A DNA stretch of 64,000 nt from Salinibacillus kushneri (GCF_900111405.1 NZ_FOHJ01000001.1:372001-436000); one strand, 5' to 3'; shown: positions 1-10,290, counted from the first letter of the stretch. Numbers and translations: made by a program. The notes: generated by a model not told the origin, from the sequence alone.

Positions 1-154
1 TTCTCTCTAGTTTATTTTCTCTTTCCAGCTTTTCTAAATCCCGCCGAATGGTTTCTTCTGTAACGGAGAACAATTGACTTAGTTCAGACACTCGAATACT
101 TTTTCGTTCATTAACAAGTTCCGCAATTTTCTGATGCCTTTCAGCGACCAACAT
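1..154 (-). CDS. rhaR: DeoR-family transcriptional regulator RhaR, N-terminal part (runs off the window)
   Basis: Reading leftwards from an ATG at 154, the protein begins MLVAERHQKIAELVNERKS and continues through a winged-helix region with SVTEETIRRDLEKLE, the recognition-helix signature of DeoR-family repressors. Only about 51 residues lie in the window; the sugar-phosphate-binding C-terminal domain is outside. It starts 3 bp after the rhaB stop, in the same order as rhaB-rhaR in Bacillus rhamnose loci. It probably represses the rha genes until a rhamnose phosphate intermediate accumulates. Its likely operator is the pair of repeats at 5066-5100. The DeoR family is certain from the motif; the RhaR name rests on context. 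Confidence 0.85.
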   Translation of the reverse strand, partial: MLVAERHQKIAELVNERKSIRVSELSQLFSVTEETIRRDLEKLERENKLER

Positions 155-156
155 AA

Positions 157-1650
157 CTAGTTCCTCTCTTTCGACTGCTCATCAAGTATAACTTTAAATC
201 GATTATATGCCTGCTCCCACTTATGACTATCTTCCTTTTCGTATTTCTTAATTGGAAAAGAGTTTCTCACAATATTTCGAGCTTCCTGGAGATTTTCAAT
301 TCGATTAAGGCCCTGATACTGCATTAAAATGTTCCCAATTGAACTGGCTTCTATTGGTCCAGCATAAACAGGTCTATGAATCGCATTAGCCGTAAATTGG
401 CATAAAAGGCTGTTCTTGATACCGCCACCTACCATATGCAATTCGGAAAATGATACTCCTGTCAATTCTTCAAGACGTTCTAAAACAAATCGATATTTAA
501 GAACCAGGCTTTCCAAAATACATCTCAGGATTTCACCCTTAGTTTGTGGTACATATTGATTGGTTTCCTGACAATATCGTTGAATTTCCTTTGGCATATG
601 GGCTGGTTTAATAAACATAGAATCATCTGGGTTTACAAAGGCTCTGAATGGGTCCGCCTGTTCAATAAGCTCTTTCTGTAACTCAAATGATAATCTTTCT
701 CCTTCTAATTCCCATATCCGGGTACTTTCCTGCAGTAACCACAGTCCCATAATATTTTTTAATAGTCGATACGTATCATTTACGCCGCCTTCATTGGTAA
801 TGTTCCATTTTAACGTTTTTTCATTAATAACAGGATCAGGTACTTCTGTTCCAAGTAGAGACCATGTACCACAGCTTAAGTAGGCAAAGTTCTGATCTTT
901 AATCCTTGGAACAGCAGCCACTGCAGAGGCCGTATCATGTTCACCCACGGCCATAACCGAAAGTGAGCTTTGGATACCAAGTTCATCACGAATATCTGGT
1001 AAAACCTCTCCTACCATCGTTCCAGGCTGTATGGTATCTTTGAAAATTTTTGAAGGCAACCCTAATTTTTCAATAATTTCATAGTCCCAATTCTGCATTT
1101 CCGGATTAAACAGCTGAGTCGTCGTAGCATTTGTAAATTCACTTTTTTGCTGTCCTGTTAAAAAATATTGTAACAAATCCGGAATCATAAGTAGACTGTC
1201 GGCATTTTGCAAGGCGGTATTATTAGCCGTTTTCATGGCATACAAATGATAAATCGTGTTAATATCCATAAACTGAATGCCGGTACGATGAAACAATTCT
1301 TCTTTTGGAATGATGGTTAAAACCTCATCCATTATATCACGGGTATGACGGTCTCGATAATGGTATGGATTTGCCAGCAATTCACCGTTTTTATCCAGAA
1401 GTCCAAAATCAACTGCCCACGAATCAATTGCTAGACTTTCAATATTTGTAAATCCAATTTGATGTGCTTTCAAAATACCTTGTTTGATTTCAGTAAACAA
1501 GTTTAAAATATCCCAATGTAAATGACTGCCTACTTGGACAGGCTTATTTTTAAAACGATGTATTTCCTGAATAGTGAGATAACCGTTATCGATCTGTCCG
1601 ATAACTGCTCTACCACTGCTTGCACCCAGATCAAATGCTAATACAGTCAC
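157..1650 (-). CDS. rhaB: Rhamnulokinase
   Basis: FGGY-family carbohydrate kinase of 497 residues, phosphorylating L-rhamnulose to L-rhamnulose-1-phosphate in the cytoplasm. The N-terminal nucleotide-binding motif FDLGASSGRAV (residues 6-16) and the C-terminal GGGIKN segment (about residue 410) are characteristic of RhaB. The start is GTG and overlaps the rhaA stop by four bases (GTGA), implying translational coupling. A paralogue at 8086-9573 has the same layout, but the position here between rhaA and rhaR fixes this one as the rhamnulokinase. Confidence 0.93.
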   Translation of the reverse strand: MTVLAFDLGASSGRAVIGQIDNGYLTIQEIHRFKNKPVQVGSHLHWDILNLFTEIKQGILKAHQIGFTNIESLAIDSWAVDFGLLDKNGELLANPYHYRDRHTRDIMDEVLTIIPKEELFHRTGIQFMDINTIYHLYAMKTANNTALQNADSLLMIPDLLQYFLTGQQKSEFTNATTTQLFNPEMQNWDYEIIEKLGLPSKIFKDTIQPGTMVGEVLPDIRDELGIQSSLSVMAVGEHDTASAVAAVPRIKDQNFAYLSCGTWSLLGTEVPDPVINEKTLKWNITNEGGVNDTYRLLKNIMGLWLLQESTRIWELEGERLSFELQKELIEQADPFRAFVNPDDSMFIKPAHMPKEIQRYCQETNQYVPQTKGEILRCILESLVLKYRFVLERLEELTGVSFSELHMVGGGIKNSLLCQFTANAIHRPVYAGPIEASSIGNILMQYQGLNRIENLQEARNIVRNSFPIKKYEKEDSHKWEQAYNRFKVILDEQSKERN

Positions 1651-2867
1651 CAGCTAGCCCCGCCTTTTCCGCGTTTTAGAATTTTTTCGCCGTATTCGCT
1701 TTCAAGATAAGCAGCCATCGGATCTGCCGGAACTCCCATTTCTTCCCGTACAACACGCAGCAATGGGGTAACATCAAATTCGAAGGCTTTTCTCACTGCA
1801 TGTTCAGCTGCAAGTACATCTTGTTTTTCCTGTGCCTGCTGTACTTCATCTAAGTTAATGAGAAGGGCTTTGGCATACAGTGTTTGCACATTTGTAATCG
1901 AACGAATCATAGCAGGTATTTTAGCTTCCAGATTGTGGCACTGATCAAGCATATACGCAATACTCTTAGCATTTTTCTGAACTCCAGCATCCTCGTCATA
2001 TAGTGCCGACACAATTTGATAGAAGGTTAAAAACAGTTCATAAGGATTTAGAGAGCCGGCAAATAAGTCATCATCAGCATATTTTCTACTATTGAAATGG
2101 AAGCCTCCCAGTCGTTTTTCATCTAGTAAGTAAGCGACAATATGCTCAATATTTGTTCCCTGAGGATGATGCCCTGTATCGACTAACACCTCTGCTTTTG
2201 GACCAAGCTTTTGTGCCATGTTATAGGACATACCCCAGTCAGCCAAATCAGTATGATAAAAAGCAGGTTCAAAGAATTTATATTCAATAAGCATGCGCAT
2301 GTCTTCATCTAAGGCGTTATACATTTCCGATAAACATTCATACATCCAATGCTTCCGTTTTCTAATATCAGCCTGCCCCGGATAATTGGTTCCATCGGCA
2401 AACCAAAGACTCAGTTCTTTGGATCCAACCGTCTTTGCAATGTCAACACATTCCAGTAGATGATCAGTAGCTTTACGACGAATATCCGGATCAGAATTGG
2501 TAACGCTGCCAAATTTGTACTCATCATCCTGAAATAGATTAGGATTGACTGCTCCCAGATGGACACCATGTTGCTCAGCATGCGCTTTCAATTTTGTGAA
2601 ATCATCCACGTAATCCCACGGAATGTGAATTGCTACCCCGGGACTAATCCCTGTATGCTTCTGTACCTGTGCAGCATCTTCTATTTTCTCAAAAGGATCT
2701 CTTGGTACACCTTCCTGCTGGAATACCTTAAACCGGGTACCTGAATCTCCATACCCCCATGAAGGTGTTTCAATTTTTATCGTTCTTAACTTTTCTTTCA
2801 CCTCATCCAGATTAATCCCTCGGTCTTTTTGCTGCTCCTCAAACAAGACATAATGTTTATCTGCCAT
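1647..2867 (-). CDS. rhaA: L-rhamnose isomerase, RhaI type
   Basis: Metal-dependent isomerase of 406 residues converting L-rhamnose to L-rhamnulose. It shows the TIM-barrel segments of the Pseudomonas stutzeri-type (RhaI) enzyme rather than the E. coli RhaA type: PNLFQDDEYKFGSV (about 110-123), SLWFADGTNYPGQ (about 153-165), IEYKFFEPAFYHTD and VDTGHHPQGTNIEH. Family knowledge places the metal ligands Glu, Asp, His and Asp in these segments. It overlaps rhaB and follows rhaEW after about 90 bp that contain a stem-loop. The operon order is rhaEW-rhaA-rhaB-rhaR. Confidence 0.9.
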   Translation of the reverse strand: MADKHYVLFEEQQKDRGINLDEVKEKLRTIKIETPSWGYGDSGTRFKVFQQEGVPRDPFEKIEDAAQVQKHTGISPGVAIHIPWDYVDDFTKLKAHAEQHGVHLGAVNPNLFQDDEYKFGSVTNSDPDIRRKATDHLLECVDIAKTVGSKELSLWFADGTNYPGQADIRKRKHWMYECLSEMYNALDEDMRMLIEYKFFEPAFYHTDLADWGMSYNMAQKLGPKAEVLVDTGHHPQGTNIEHIVAYLLDEKRLGGFHFNSRKYADDDLFAGSLNPYELFLTFYQIVSALYDEDAGVQKNAKSIAYMLDQCHNLEAKIPAMIRSITNVQTLYAKALLINLDEVQQAQEKQDVLAAEHAVRKAFEFDVTPLLRVVREEMGVPADPMAAYLESEYGEKILKRGKGGASW

Positions 2868-2896
2868 GACCAGTATTCTCCCTTCTTATTAATAGG

Positions 2897-2923
2897 TGGA
2901 AACCCCATGCGGAAAGGGGCTTC
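2897..2923 (-). other. Stem-loop between rhaEW and rhaA
   Basis: GGAAACCCC and GGGGCTTCC pair around a 9-base loop. No U-run follows on the transcribed strand, so this looks more like an mRNA processing or stability element setting the rhaEW to rhaA ratio than a terminator. Function is inferred. Confidence 0.5.
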
Positions 2924-2956
2924 CTTAGATTATAAGTTTAGTAGGTTAGCAGAACA

Positions 2957-5023
2957 TTAGCGCGTAAATGCCGCTGAAACTCCACCATCTACTGTCACCA
3001 TACAGCCTGTTGTTTTAGAAGATTTGTCAGAGGATAAGAACGCAATGGTTTCCGCAATATCCTCTGGAAGAATATTTACATTTAATATGGTTCTCTTTCG
3101 GTAGTGCTCTTCTAATTCATCTGTTCCAATTCCATAGGAGGAAGCACGTTCTTCTTTCCATTTTGAATCCCAAATTTTGGACCCACGGATAACAGCATCA
3201 GGAAGAACAGAGTTTACACGAATTCCAAGTGGTCCGCCGTCGACTGCAATTGTTCTCGCTAAATGAACCTCTGCTGCTTTAGCCGTACTGTATGCAGCCG
3301 CGTTTTTACCTGCATAAATGGAATTCTTAGAACCGACAAAGACCATATTTCCACCTGTTTCCTGATCCTTCATAAGCTTAAATACCTCACGTGCTACCAG
3401 AAAGTAGCCCGTTACAAGTACATTTATATTTAGGTTCCACGCATCCATCGTCGTTTCTTCAAATGGACTGGAACTTGCAAGACCTGCATTATTAACAAGA
3501 ATATCAATACCACCATAAGTAAGGACAGATTGTTTTATCGCATCCTTCACATCCTCTTCTTTTGTTACGTCCATTTTTACTGCTGCAGCACGGCTTGGTC
3601 CATACTGACTATTAATCTCGTTAGCCAGCTCCTGCGCACCTTCTAAATTGATGTCTGCAATGACTACATGCGCACCATCTGAAACCAGGCGATAGCTTGT
3701 TGCCGTTCCAATACCGCCAGCTCCTCCGGTTACAAACGCCACTTGTCGGGAGAAGTCTGCTTCAGGTGGAGCAAGGCTAAGTTTATATAACTCCAGTGGC
3801 CAATACTCTACTGCAAATGATTCTGATTCATTTAAAGATACAAAGTTTCCTAGAATACTGGAACCACGCATAACCGCAACAGCACGGTGATATAAGTCCC
3901 GGCTTACATAGGCGGCCTTCATGTCTTTTCCTGTATTAATCATTCCCACACCTGGGATTAAGATGACACGTGGTGCCGGCTCAGCCATATTATCCCCTTC
4001 TGTTTTATTCCGATTGAAATACGCATTATATTCCTCTTCAAAGGATTTAATTCCTGATTTCACTTTCTCAATGAGGCTGTCAGTGTCTCCGCTTTTTGGA
4101 TCCCATTCTACAAATAATGGCACACGCTTTGTATGCACAAGATGATCTGGGCAGGCAGCCCCTACACCCGCTAATTCTTTTGCGTCTTTACTATTTACAA
4201 AATGGAGAACAGCTTCACTGTCATCATAGGTTGCAAGCATTCTATTATTTTGACTTACTTGTCCTCTTACAACTGGCAACACTTTAGATAAAACTTCTTT
4301 CCTCTCTTCAGCAGGAAGAGCTTCGTACTTATTACCACCAAACAAGGTGTAATTCTTTGCTTTTTCCTCAATATAATCCTCTGCCTCCTGAATAATAGAA
4401 ATCGTCTTTTCATAGCTTTCCTTGGAAGTTTCTCCCCATGTAACAAGGCCGTGCTTTTCCATAATAACGAGCTCCGCCTGAGGATTATTTTGAACCCCTT
4501 CCGCAATCATTTTGGAAAGACTGAAACCCGGGCGAATATAAGGAACCCAAACGAAACGGTCTCCATATAATTCTTTCGCAATGTCCTTCCCGTTATCTGC
4601 ACAGGCTATACTAATAATGGCATCTGGATGAGTGTGATCTACATGTTTAAAAGGCAGGAAGGCATGGAGTAAGGTTTCTATGGATGAACGTGGATGTTTA
4701 GCATCAATCATAGTATGTCCTAGATACTCAACCATTTCTTCATCCGTCATTTCATCTCTCTCCAAAAGTGGACGAATATCTTCCATTTTAAGACCTGTAA
4801 AATTGTGGGCCTTCATCGTTGCGAGGTCAGAGCCACTACCCTTCACCCACATCACTTCAATTTCATCACCTTTGAAGTCTTTGATGAATGTTTTAGCTGA
4901 GGTATTTCCTCCGCCGAAGTTTGCTATTGAACGATCAGAGCCTAATAGATTTGATCTGTAAACCAATTCATATAAAACGCTTTCAAAAATTGATTCATTA
5001 TCTTGCCATTTGTTTTTTACCAA
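2957..5023 (-). CDS. rhaEW: Bifunctional rhamnulose-1-phosphate aldolase / short-chain (lactaldehyde) dehydrogenase
   Basis: A 688-residue fusion. Residues 1 to about 400 form a class II aldolase/adducin-type domain with the metal-binding stretch DHTHPDAII and MEKHGLVTWG, which cleaves L-rhamnulose-1-P to dihydroxyacetone phosphate and L-lactaldehyde. Residues about 425-688 are a short-chain dehydrogenase with nucleotide motif VTGGAGGIGTATS, NNAGLASS and an active-site YSTAKAAE, expected to oxidise the lactaldehyde. The length and fusion match B. subtilis YuxG (RhaEW). The start is TTG at 5023 behind GGGAGGG. It is the first gene of the rha operon and is divergent from the LacI gene. Confidence 0.92.
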   Translation of the reverse strand: MVKNKWQDNESIFESVLYELVYRSNLLGSDRSIANFGGGNTSAKTFIKDFKGDEIEVMWVKGSGSDLATMKAHNFTGLKMEDIRPLLERDEMTDEEMVEYLGHTMIDAKHPRSSIETLLHAFLPFKHVDHTHPDAIISIACADNGKDIAKELYGDRFVWVPYIRPGFSLSKMIAEGVQNNPQAELVIMEKHGLVTWGETSKESYEKTISIIQEAEDYIEEKAKNYTLFGGNKYEALPAEERKEVLSKVLPVVRGQVSQNNRMLATYDDSEAVLHFVNSKDAKELAGVGAACPDHLVHTKRVPLFVEWDPKSGDTDSLIEKVKSGIKSFEEEYNAYFNRNKTEGDNMAEPAPRVILIPGVGMINTGKDMKAAYVSRDLYHRAVAVMRGSSILGNFVSLNESESFAVEYWPLELYKLSLAPPEADFSRQVAFVTGGAGGIGTATSYRLVSDGAHVVIADINLEGAQELANEINSQYGPSRAAAVKMDVTKEEDVKDAIKQSVLTYGGIDILVNNAGLASSSPFEETTMDAWNLNINVLVTGYFLVAREVFKLMKDQETGGNMVFVGSKNSIYAGKNAAAYSTAKAAEVHLARTIAVDGGPLGIRVNSVLPDAVIRGSKIWDSKWKEERASSYGIGTDELEEHYRKRTILNVNILPEDIAETIAFLSSDKSSKTTGCMVTVDGGVSAAFTR

Positions 5024-5052
5024 ACAAATCCCTCCCTTTTTTCAGTATTTTC

Positions 5053-5081
5053 ATCTTAACATGTTTTTGTTTATTTTTGAA
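5053..5081 (-). promoter_or_regulatory. Probable rhaEW promoter
   Basis: On the minus strand a -35-like TTCAAA (5081-5076) lies 17 bp before a -10-like TAAGAT (5058-5053). The -35 lies inside the proximal 14-bp repeat of the pair at 5066-5100, so a protein bound there would block RNA polymerase. Confidence 0.55.
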
Positions 5082-5100
5082 CACTCTTTGTTTATTTTTG
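5066..5100. promoter_or_regulatory. Two perfect 14-bp direct repeats 21 bp apart, likely RhaR (DeoR) operator
   Basis: TTTGTTTATTTTTG occurs at 5066-5079 and again, identical, at 5087-5100. The 21-bp period is two helical turns, so both copies face the same side of DNA, as expected for a dimeric regulator binding direct half-sites. DeoR-family operators are often A/T-rich direct repeats. The assignment to RhaR is inferred from position at the rhaEW promoter. Confidence 0.6.
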
Positions 5101-5168
5101 TTTTTTACAATATCAGATATCATCCTTATTTCTAGTTTAAAATATCTCAAACCCTTTTTATAGACTTT

Positions 5169-5184
5169 TTGTTACCGATATCAT
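5169..5184. promoter_or_regulatory. LacI-type operator, site 1 (lacI/rhaEW intergenic)
   Basis: TTGTTACCGATATCAT, an imperfect palindrome with the central CG step typical of LacI-family operators. It matches the sites at 10291, 13961 and 16864. It lies between the divergent rhaEW and LacI genes and could give autoregulation. Confidence 0.75.
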
Positions 5185-5240
5185 AAAATAGAATTACATA
5201 AATAATACGTATTTAGGAAGAAAGAAGAGGAGAAATGTGA

Positions 5241-6254
5241 ATGACGACAATATATGATGTAGCCAAAAGAGCCAATGTTTCAGCCATGACCGTATCGAGA
5301 GTAATCAATAACGCTTCTTCCATTAAAAAGGAAACACGTCTGCGGGTGGAAAAAGCCATTAAAGAGCTGGATTATATTCCCAATCGCTCTGCCCAAAGTT
5401 TGACGTCAAAAGATACTAGACTTCTATCTTTAATTGTTACGGATGTTACCAATCCCTTTTATACAAGGATAGCTCGTGGTGCTGAGGATAAAGCCCATGA
5501 GGAAGGATATCAGCTTGTCTTTAGTAATTCGGATGAAAATATTGAAAAGGAATCTTCCTATATCCGTTCTGCCATTTCCAGAGGAATTGATGGAATTCTC
5601 TTTACACCATCAGGGGATGACTCCAGGAAGAATATTAAATTTATTCAAAAGCATAATATACCTGTTGTTTTAATTGACCGTTATTTGGATGGTATTGAGC
5701 TGGACTCCATTATTGGTGATAATCATACGGGAACAAAAAAATTAATGAATCATCTATATGAATATGGCCACAGAAAAATTGGTTTTGTAACTGGTCCGAA
5801 CTCCGTTTCAACAACAAGAGAACGTATGGAAGGGTTCAAAAGTTTTATAGAGGAAAACCATTTGCCTTATAATCAAAAGTGGGTTTTTACTACCAATCTA
5901 ACAAATATGAAAACATCTCATTTTATTAAAGACTTATTAACCCTGCCAAAAGAGGACAGACCAACAGCCATATTTTGCACAAATAACTTTCTGGCAGTCG
6001 ATTTAATGAATAGCCTAAATAATATTGATTTAAAAGTTCCGGACGATATTTCCATTGTTTGTTTTGATGATCCCCAGCCCATCCCTATGCATAATTCATT
6101 TTTCACCGTCGTTTCTCAGCAGCCCTATGAATACGGATATATAGGGTTGTCAATGCTGATTAATCGAATCGAAGGGAAGCAAAAAGAAGAGCAAAAAAGA
6201 ATCGTCTATACACCAGAATTAATGATTAGACATTCGACAAAAATTATAAATTAA
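5241..6254 (+). CDS. LacI-family transcriptional regulator of the rhamnose/fucose genes
   Basis: 337 residues. The N-terminal helix-turn-helix TIYDVAKRANVSAMTVSRVIN is a textbook LacI DNA-binding domain, followed by the hinge YIPNRSAQSL and a periplasmic-binding-protein-like effector domain (from about residue 60) with DVTNPFYTRIARG, ILFTPSG and FDDPQP. It has GAGGAGA as ribosome binding site. It is divergent from rhaEW and followed at once by a bidirectional terminator shared with fucI. Four matching palindromes across 12 kb suggest it controls sugar uptake, fuc genes and probably rhaEW. The effector is unknown, perhaps L-fucose, L-rhamnose or a ketose. Confidence 0.9.
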   Translation: MTTIYDVAKRANVSAMTVSRVINNASSIKKETRLRVEKAIKELDYIPNRSAQSLTSKDTRLLSLIVTDVTNPFYTRIARGAEDKAHEEGYQLVFSNSDENIEKESSYIRSAISRGIDGILFTPSGDDSRKNIKFIQKHNIPVVLIDRYLDGIELDSIIGDNHTGTKKLMNHLYEYGHRKIGFVTGPNSVSTTRERMEGFKSFIEENHLPYNQKWVFTTNLTNMKTSHFIKDLLTLPKEDRPTAIFCTNNFLAVDLMNSLNNIDLKVPDDISIVCFDDPQPIPMHNSFFTVVSQQPYEYGYIGLSMLINRIEGKQKEEQKRIVYTPELMIRHSTKIIN

Positions 6255-6291
6255 AAAAGGATCGAAATCTAATAGATTTCGATCCTTTTTT
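6253..6291. terminator. Bidirectional terminator between the LacI gene and fucI
   Basis: AAAAAAGGATCGAAATCT pairs perfectly with AGATTTCGATCCTTTTTT around a 3-base loop, giving A/U tails on both strands. It serves two convergent genes. Confidence 0.93.
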
Positions 6292-6301
6292 CGCATATTT
6301 A

Positions 6302-8089
6302 TTACCGATATAAAGGACCAAAATTTTGACAGGAGCGGTAATCCGCACCCTCTTGATCCTTCGTACCGAACATTTCCCAAGCACTTGGTCTGAAGATTTT
6401 TTCTTCAGAAACATTATGCATGTTTACCGGAATACGTAAAATGGATGCCAATGTAATCAAGTCTGATCCAATGTGATCATAACTCATAGAGCAATGATTG
6501 GAACCCCAGTTGTTCATGACAGAGTATACATCCTTAAAGGCTCCATCCCCTGTTAAATTTGGTACAAACCAGGTAGTAGGCCAGGTTGGATCCGTTCGAT
6601 CATCCAGTGTATGATGAACTTCTTCTGGAATATCCACCGAATAACCCTCTGCAATTTGGAGGACGGGTCCGATACCCTTAACTAAATTAATTCTTGCAAT
6701 GGTTACAGGCATACCGCCTTTTGTCAAGATATCTGTTGACCATCCGCCACCTCGGAAATAATCTGTTGAAGCTGGTCGCCATAATGTGGAATCAAGCATT
6801 TTCTTTACTTCTTCATCCGTTATTTCCCAATAAGGCTTAATAACAGGACTTCCATCTTTCATCTGTTCACCTGTTCCATCTAAAGCTGCTGCACCTGAGT
6901 TTAGTAAATGAATAATGCCATTTTCCGCTTTTCCTGTTAACGTTTGACCTGTTACCCGCTTAACGGCTTCCGGACTCCAATAGGTACGTACATCCGCAAA
7001 GACTTGAGCAGTATTGGTCAGAAGGTGACCAAATAACATGGTTGCTCCATTTAAAGTGTCATTTTCTGTAGCAACTAGAAAGGGTGCACGGGTACCATTC
7101 CAATCAAATGAAGTATTAAGGATGGTCTCCATAAAGTCTCCATTCGGAAAATGATCCGTCCACTGACGTTGTCCCTGAAAACCAGCAACAATTGCATGAT
7201 GGCCCTCTGCTTCCTCTTCATACCCCATTTCAGCTAACTTAGGATTTCCTATCATTAAGTCACGGGCAATCAGCGTCATTTTAATATTGGTTTCCCAGTC
7301 CTGTTCCTTTTGTTGTCTGGACCGCTTAAAATCATCAGGATTATTGTCAGGACCTTCTTTACAATTCTCCCTCACCCAATCCAGAGCCTTGGCAAATTCA
7401 TCTTTATCATAAATTTCCTCATTTAATCTTCTTACAAACTCCGTCATATCAATGTATTCATTTCGCATTCCCAGGTAATCCTGAAAAAAGTCCTCGTTAA
7501 CCATGCTGCCACCAATACCCATAGATACAGAACCCATAGATAAGTAGGATTTATCCTTCATCATGGCAGCGGCCAATCCTGCTTTCGCAAAGCGAAGCAG
7601 TTTCTCCTGAACATCCTCTGGAATAGAATCATCATCTAAATCCTGGACATCCTTTCCATAAATGCCGAATGCAGGTAGCCCTTTTTGATTGTGCGCAGCT
7701 AATACGGCTGCTAAATAGACTCCTCCTGGCCGGTCACTTCCGTTAAATCCCCAAACAGCCTTGGGTATTGTTCGATCCATGTCCATCGTTTCCGACCCAT
7801 AACACCAGGATGGGGTCACAGTAATCGAAACACCCACCCCTTCCTTTTTAAACTTCTCAGCTGTTTTTGAGGCTTCTGCAACTCCACCAATTGTTGTATC
7901 AGCAATTACACATTCCACAGGCTCACCATTATAATAATTCATGTTTTCAGATAAGAAAGAAGCAACAGCTTTTGCCAAATTCATCGTAATGTCCTCTAAT
8001 GATTCACGGACGCCTTTTCTTCGGCCATCAATCGTAGGTCTGATACCAATTTTTGGTAAATTTCCGTAATATCTGTGCTCTGTAGTCAT
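6302..8089 (-). CDS. fucI: L-fucose isomerase
   Basis: 595 residues, the normal length for the Mn2+-dependent ketol isomerase that turns L-fucose into L-fuculose (and D-arabinose into D-ribulose). Recognisable stretches are the N-terminal [30 protein letters not shown] (about 105-115), [18 protein letters not shown], and the C-terminal [16 protein letters not shown]. The start overlaps the fucK stop by four bases (ATGA). It is the last gene of fucA-fucK-fucI. Confidence 0.95.
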   Translation of the reverse strand: MTTEHRYYGNLPKIGIRPTIDGRRKGVRESLEDITMNLAKAVASFLSENMNYYNGEPVECVIADTTIGGVAEASKTAEKFKKEGVGVSITVTPSWCYGSETMDMDRTIPKAVWGFNGSDRPGGVYLAAVLAAHNQKGLPAFGIYGKDVQDLDDDSIPEDVQEKLLRFAKAGLAAAMMKDKSYLSMGSVSMGIGGSMVNEDFFQDYLGMRNEYIDMTEFVRRLNEEIYDKDEFAKALDWVRENCKEGPDNNPDDFKRSRQQKEQDWETNIKMTLIARDLMIGNPKLAEMGYEEEAEGHHAIVAGFQGQRQWTDHFPNGDFMETILNTSFDWNGTRAPFLVATENDTLNGATMLFGHLLTNTAQVFADVRTYWSPEAVKRVTGQTLTGKAENGIIHLLNSGAAALDGTGEQMKDGSPVIKPYWEITDEEVKKMLDSTLWRPASTDYFRGGGWSTDILTKGGMPVTIARINLVKGIGPVLQIAEGYSVDIPEEVHHTLDDRTDPTWPTTWFVPNLTGDGAFKDVYSVMNNWGSNHCSMSYDHIGSDLITLASILRIPVNMHNVSEEKIFRPSAWEMFGTKDQEGADYRSCQNFGPLYR

Positions 8090-9573
8090 AAATGATTCCT
8101 CCCCTGCTTTATTAAGTCTGTAAACCTTTCATACGCCTGCTGCCATTCACCAGGATTTTCCGGTTCATAAGTTGTTGTCGTAAAGGATGAAGCTACCAGG
8201 CTTCTTGCTTCAGCTAAATTGTTTATTTCCCCCAAAGCAAGTAATTGTCCAATCGAATTCCCAATTGAACTTACCTCAATCGGACCAGCAACCACTTGTC
8301 TCTGGGTGGCATTAGCTGTAAATTGACAAAGCCACTCATTTTGTATACCTCCGCCTCCCATATTAATGACGTGGATCCTTTTGCCTGTTAATTGCTCCAT
8401 TCGCTCGATAACCCAGCGATATTTTAAAGCGAGACTTTCAAGGATTACGCGAAGGATTTCCCCCTTTGTTTCTGGAACACTCTGATGGGTTTCTTGACAA
8501 ACGTTTTGTATCTTTTTCACCATATCAATAGGGTTTAAAAAAACATCTAAATCTGGATTGATAAAGCTTTGAAAAGGCTTCGCCTCTTTTACAAACGCTG
8601 CTTCTTCTGTGTAGGAAATGCCACTGCCTTCTTTTTCCCAAACCTTTTTACATTGCTGGATTAACCATAATCCCATGCTATTTTTTAGTAGTCGGTAATC
8701 TCCATCCATCGTGCCTTCATTTGTAAATCCCCATTCAAGAGATTGCTTGGTGATGACAGGTTCTTTCACTTGAACCCCTAGTAAAATCCATGTTCCACAG
8801 CTCATAAAGGCTGAATGATCATCTTTTAAAGGCAATGCCGCTAAGGCACAAGCTGTATCATGTCCCGCACCTGCAATAACTGGAACAGGATTGATATTTA
8901 ATTCCTGATTAATTGACTCCAATGTTGGTCCCAGCACAGTCCCTGGCTCAACCACAGGTGCCATGATACCTTTTGGAATTTGAAAAGTATCCAGCAATTC
9001 CTCATCCCAGGTTCTTTGTTCAATGTTCAACATAGATGTCGTGGTGCTAATCGTAAACTCATTTGCTTTCACTCCAGAGAATAAGTAACTGACAAGATTA
9101 GGAGTGAGCAGTAAAGAATTAGCCTGCTCCAGTAATTCAGGATTACGCTCTTGAATGGCTGCTAATTGACAAATCGTATTAATCGGAGCCGGTTCAACAC
9201 CTGAAATCCCAAACCATTCATTGGCAGACAACTTTTGCAGAACAAGATTTATTCCTCTAAATGTCTGACTATCTCGATAAGAAAACGGATTTCCTAAAAT
9301 CTCACCCTGCTTTGTCAGGAGGCCAAAATCCACTCCCCACGTATCAACAGCCACACTGGAAATATCCCCATGTCCTTGTTTTACACTTTTTAAAATTCCT
9401 GTTTTCATCTCATCAAAAATTTTTAAAATATCCCAATAATAATGACTGGTCAAGAAAACCGGTTCATTTTTAAATCGATGTACTTCTTCAATCTCTAAAT
9501 GGTCTCCACTAAATTTACTTAACATTAAGCGTCCATTAGATGCGCCTAAGTCAAAGGCCCATACTTTTTTCAT
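8086..9573 (-). CDS. fucK: L-fuculokinase (FGGY family, RhaB-like)
   Basis: 495-residue FGGY kinase with [13 protein letters not shown] at the N-terminus and [13 protein letters not shown] near residue 410. It is clearly paralogous to the rhamnulokinase at 157-1650, sharing [18 protein letters not shown] and [14 protein letters not shown], and is closer to RhaB than to E. coli FucK. Its place between fucA and fucI makes L-fuculose the likely substrate. Rhamnulose cannot be excluded by sequence alone. Confidence 0.85.
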   Translation of the reverse strand: MKKVWAFDLGASNGRLMLSKFSGDHLEIEEVHRFKNEPVFLTSHYYWDILKIFDEMKTGILKSVKQGHGDISSVAVDTWGVDFGLLTKQGEILGNPFSYRDSQTFRGINLVLQKLSANEWFGISGVEPAPINTICQLAAIQERNPELLEQANSLLLTPNLVSYLFSGVKANEFTISTTTSMLNIEQRTWDEELLDTFQIPKGIMAPVVEPGTVLGPTLESINQELNINPVPVIAGAGHDTACALAALPLKDDHSAFMSCGTWILLGVQVKEPVITKQSLEWGFTNEGTMDGDYRLLKNSMGLWLIQQCKKVWEKEGSGISYTEEAAFVKEAKPFQSFINPDLDVFLNPIDMVKKIQNVCQETHQSVPETKGEILRVILESLALKYRWVIERMEQLTGKRIHVINMGGGGIQNEWLCQFTANATQRQVVAGPIEVSSIGNSIGQLLALGEINNLAEARSLVASSFTTTTYEPENPGEWQQAYERFTDLIKQGRNHL

Positions 9574-9598
9574 TTATATACACCCTCCGGACGATTGG

Positions 9599-10249
9599 TT
9601 ATTTTGAATCCTTGAGTAATTCCTGTCGATATTTTTCGGAGGACAGATTGCGAAGATCCTCACATTCCTCCTCTGTTAATATTCTCGGATTTCCGACAGT
9701 CTGACTAATGGTAAATACTTTGGCGGATTCTTCAGTTAATTGCATAAAAAAGAAAGCTTCTTTCATCGTTTTCCCGACTGTTAGCACACCATGATTTCTC
9801 ATAACGACTACATCGTTTTGTTCGATAACCTCACCAACAGCATCAGCCAGTACATGTGTGGTAGGAATTATATACTCTAAATAGGCAATGCTGTTAACCA
9901 TGGCAGGAAAGTCAGGGAATAGGTTAGGGATATTTTGTCCAGTAGACGAAACGCCAACTGAATAACTGGGATGGGCATGAAGTACAGCTGTTATATCAGG
10001 GCGTCTTCGGAAACATTCAAGATGCATCAATAGTTCTGAAGAAGGTTTTATGTCATCTAACACTTCACCTGTTTCTATATTGACTCGCACCCATTGATTG
10101 TCCTCTACTTCCTGAAGATCATAACCACTGGGGGAAAGGTACATTATGTTGCCATCCCGCATGCTTAAGTTTCCACCTGCCCCGACAACAAGGCCTGTTT
10201 CCACAACCTTCTTGGCATATCGATTTAAATCACGAATCACATCTATCAT
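9599..10249 (-). CDS. fucA: L-fuculose-1-phosphate aldolase (class II aldolase)
   Basis: 216 residues, the standard FucA size. The zinc-binding motif HAHPSYSVG (about residue 95) and the later HV and MRNHGVLTVG histidines are present, with VVGAGGNLSMRDG in the N-terminal substrate loop. It cleaves L-fuculose-1-P to dihydroxyacetone phosphate and L-lactaldehyde. First gene of fucA-fucK-fucI, with its own LacI-type operator 42 bp upstream. The rhamnose aldolase is the separate fused enzyme at 2957-5023. Confidence 0.9.
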   Translation of the reverse strand: MIDVIRDLNRYAKKVVETGLVVGAGGNLSMRDGNIMYLSPSGYDLQEVEDNQWVRVNIETGEVLDDIKPSSELLMHLECFRRRPDITAVLHAHPSYSVGVSSTGQNIPNLFPDFPAMVNSIAYLEYIIPTTHVLADAVGEVIEQNDVVVMRNHGVLTVGKTMKEAFFFMQLTEESAKVFTISQTVGNPRILTEEECEDLRNLSSEKYRQELLKDSK

Positions 10250-10290
10250 TTAATCCTCTCCCTTCTTTATATAAAGGGGCTAAATAGCCT

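Noticed and set aside
5066-5100. The repeat pair as a start of a CRISPR array or tandem repeat
   Set aside because: Only two short A/T-rich units with a 7-bp gap, located on a promoter.
6298-6317. TTTATTACCGATATAAAGG resembling half of the LacI-type operator
   Set aside because: It is the end of the fucI coding sequence and lacks the second half-site.
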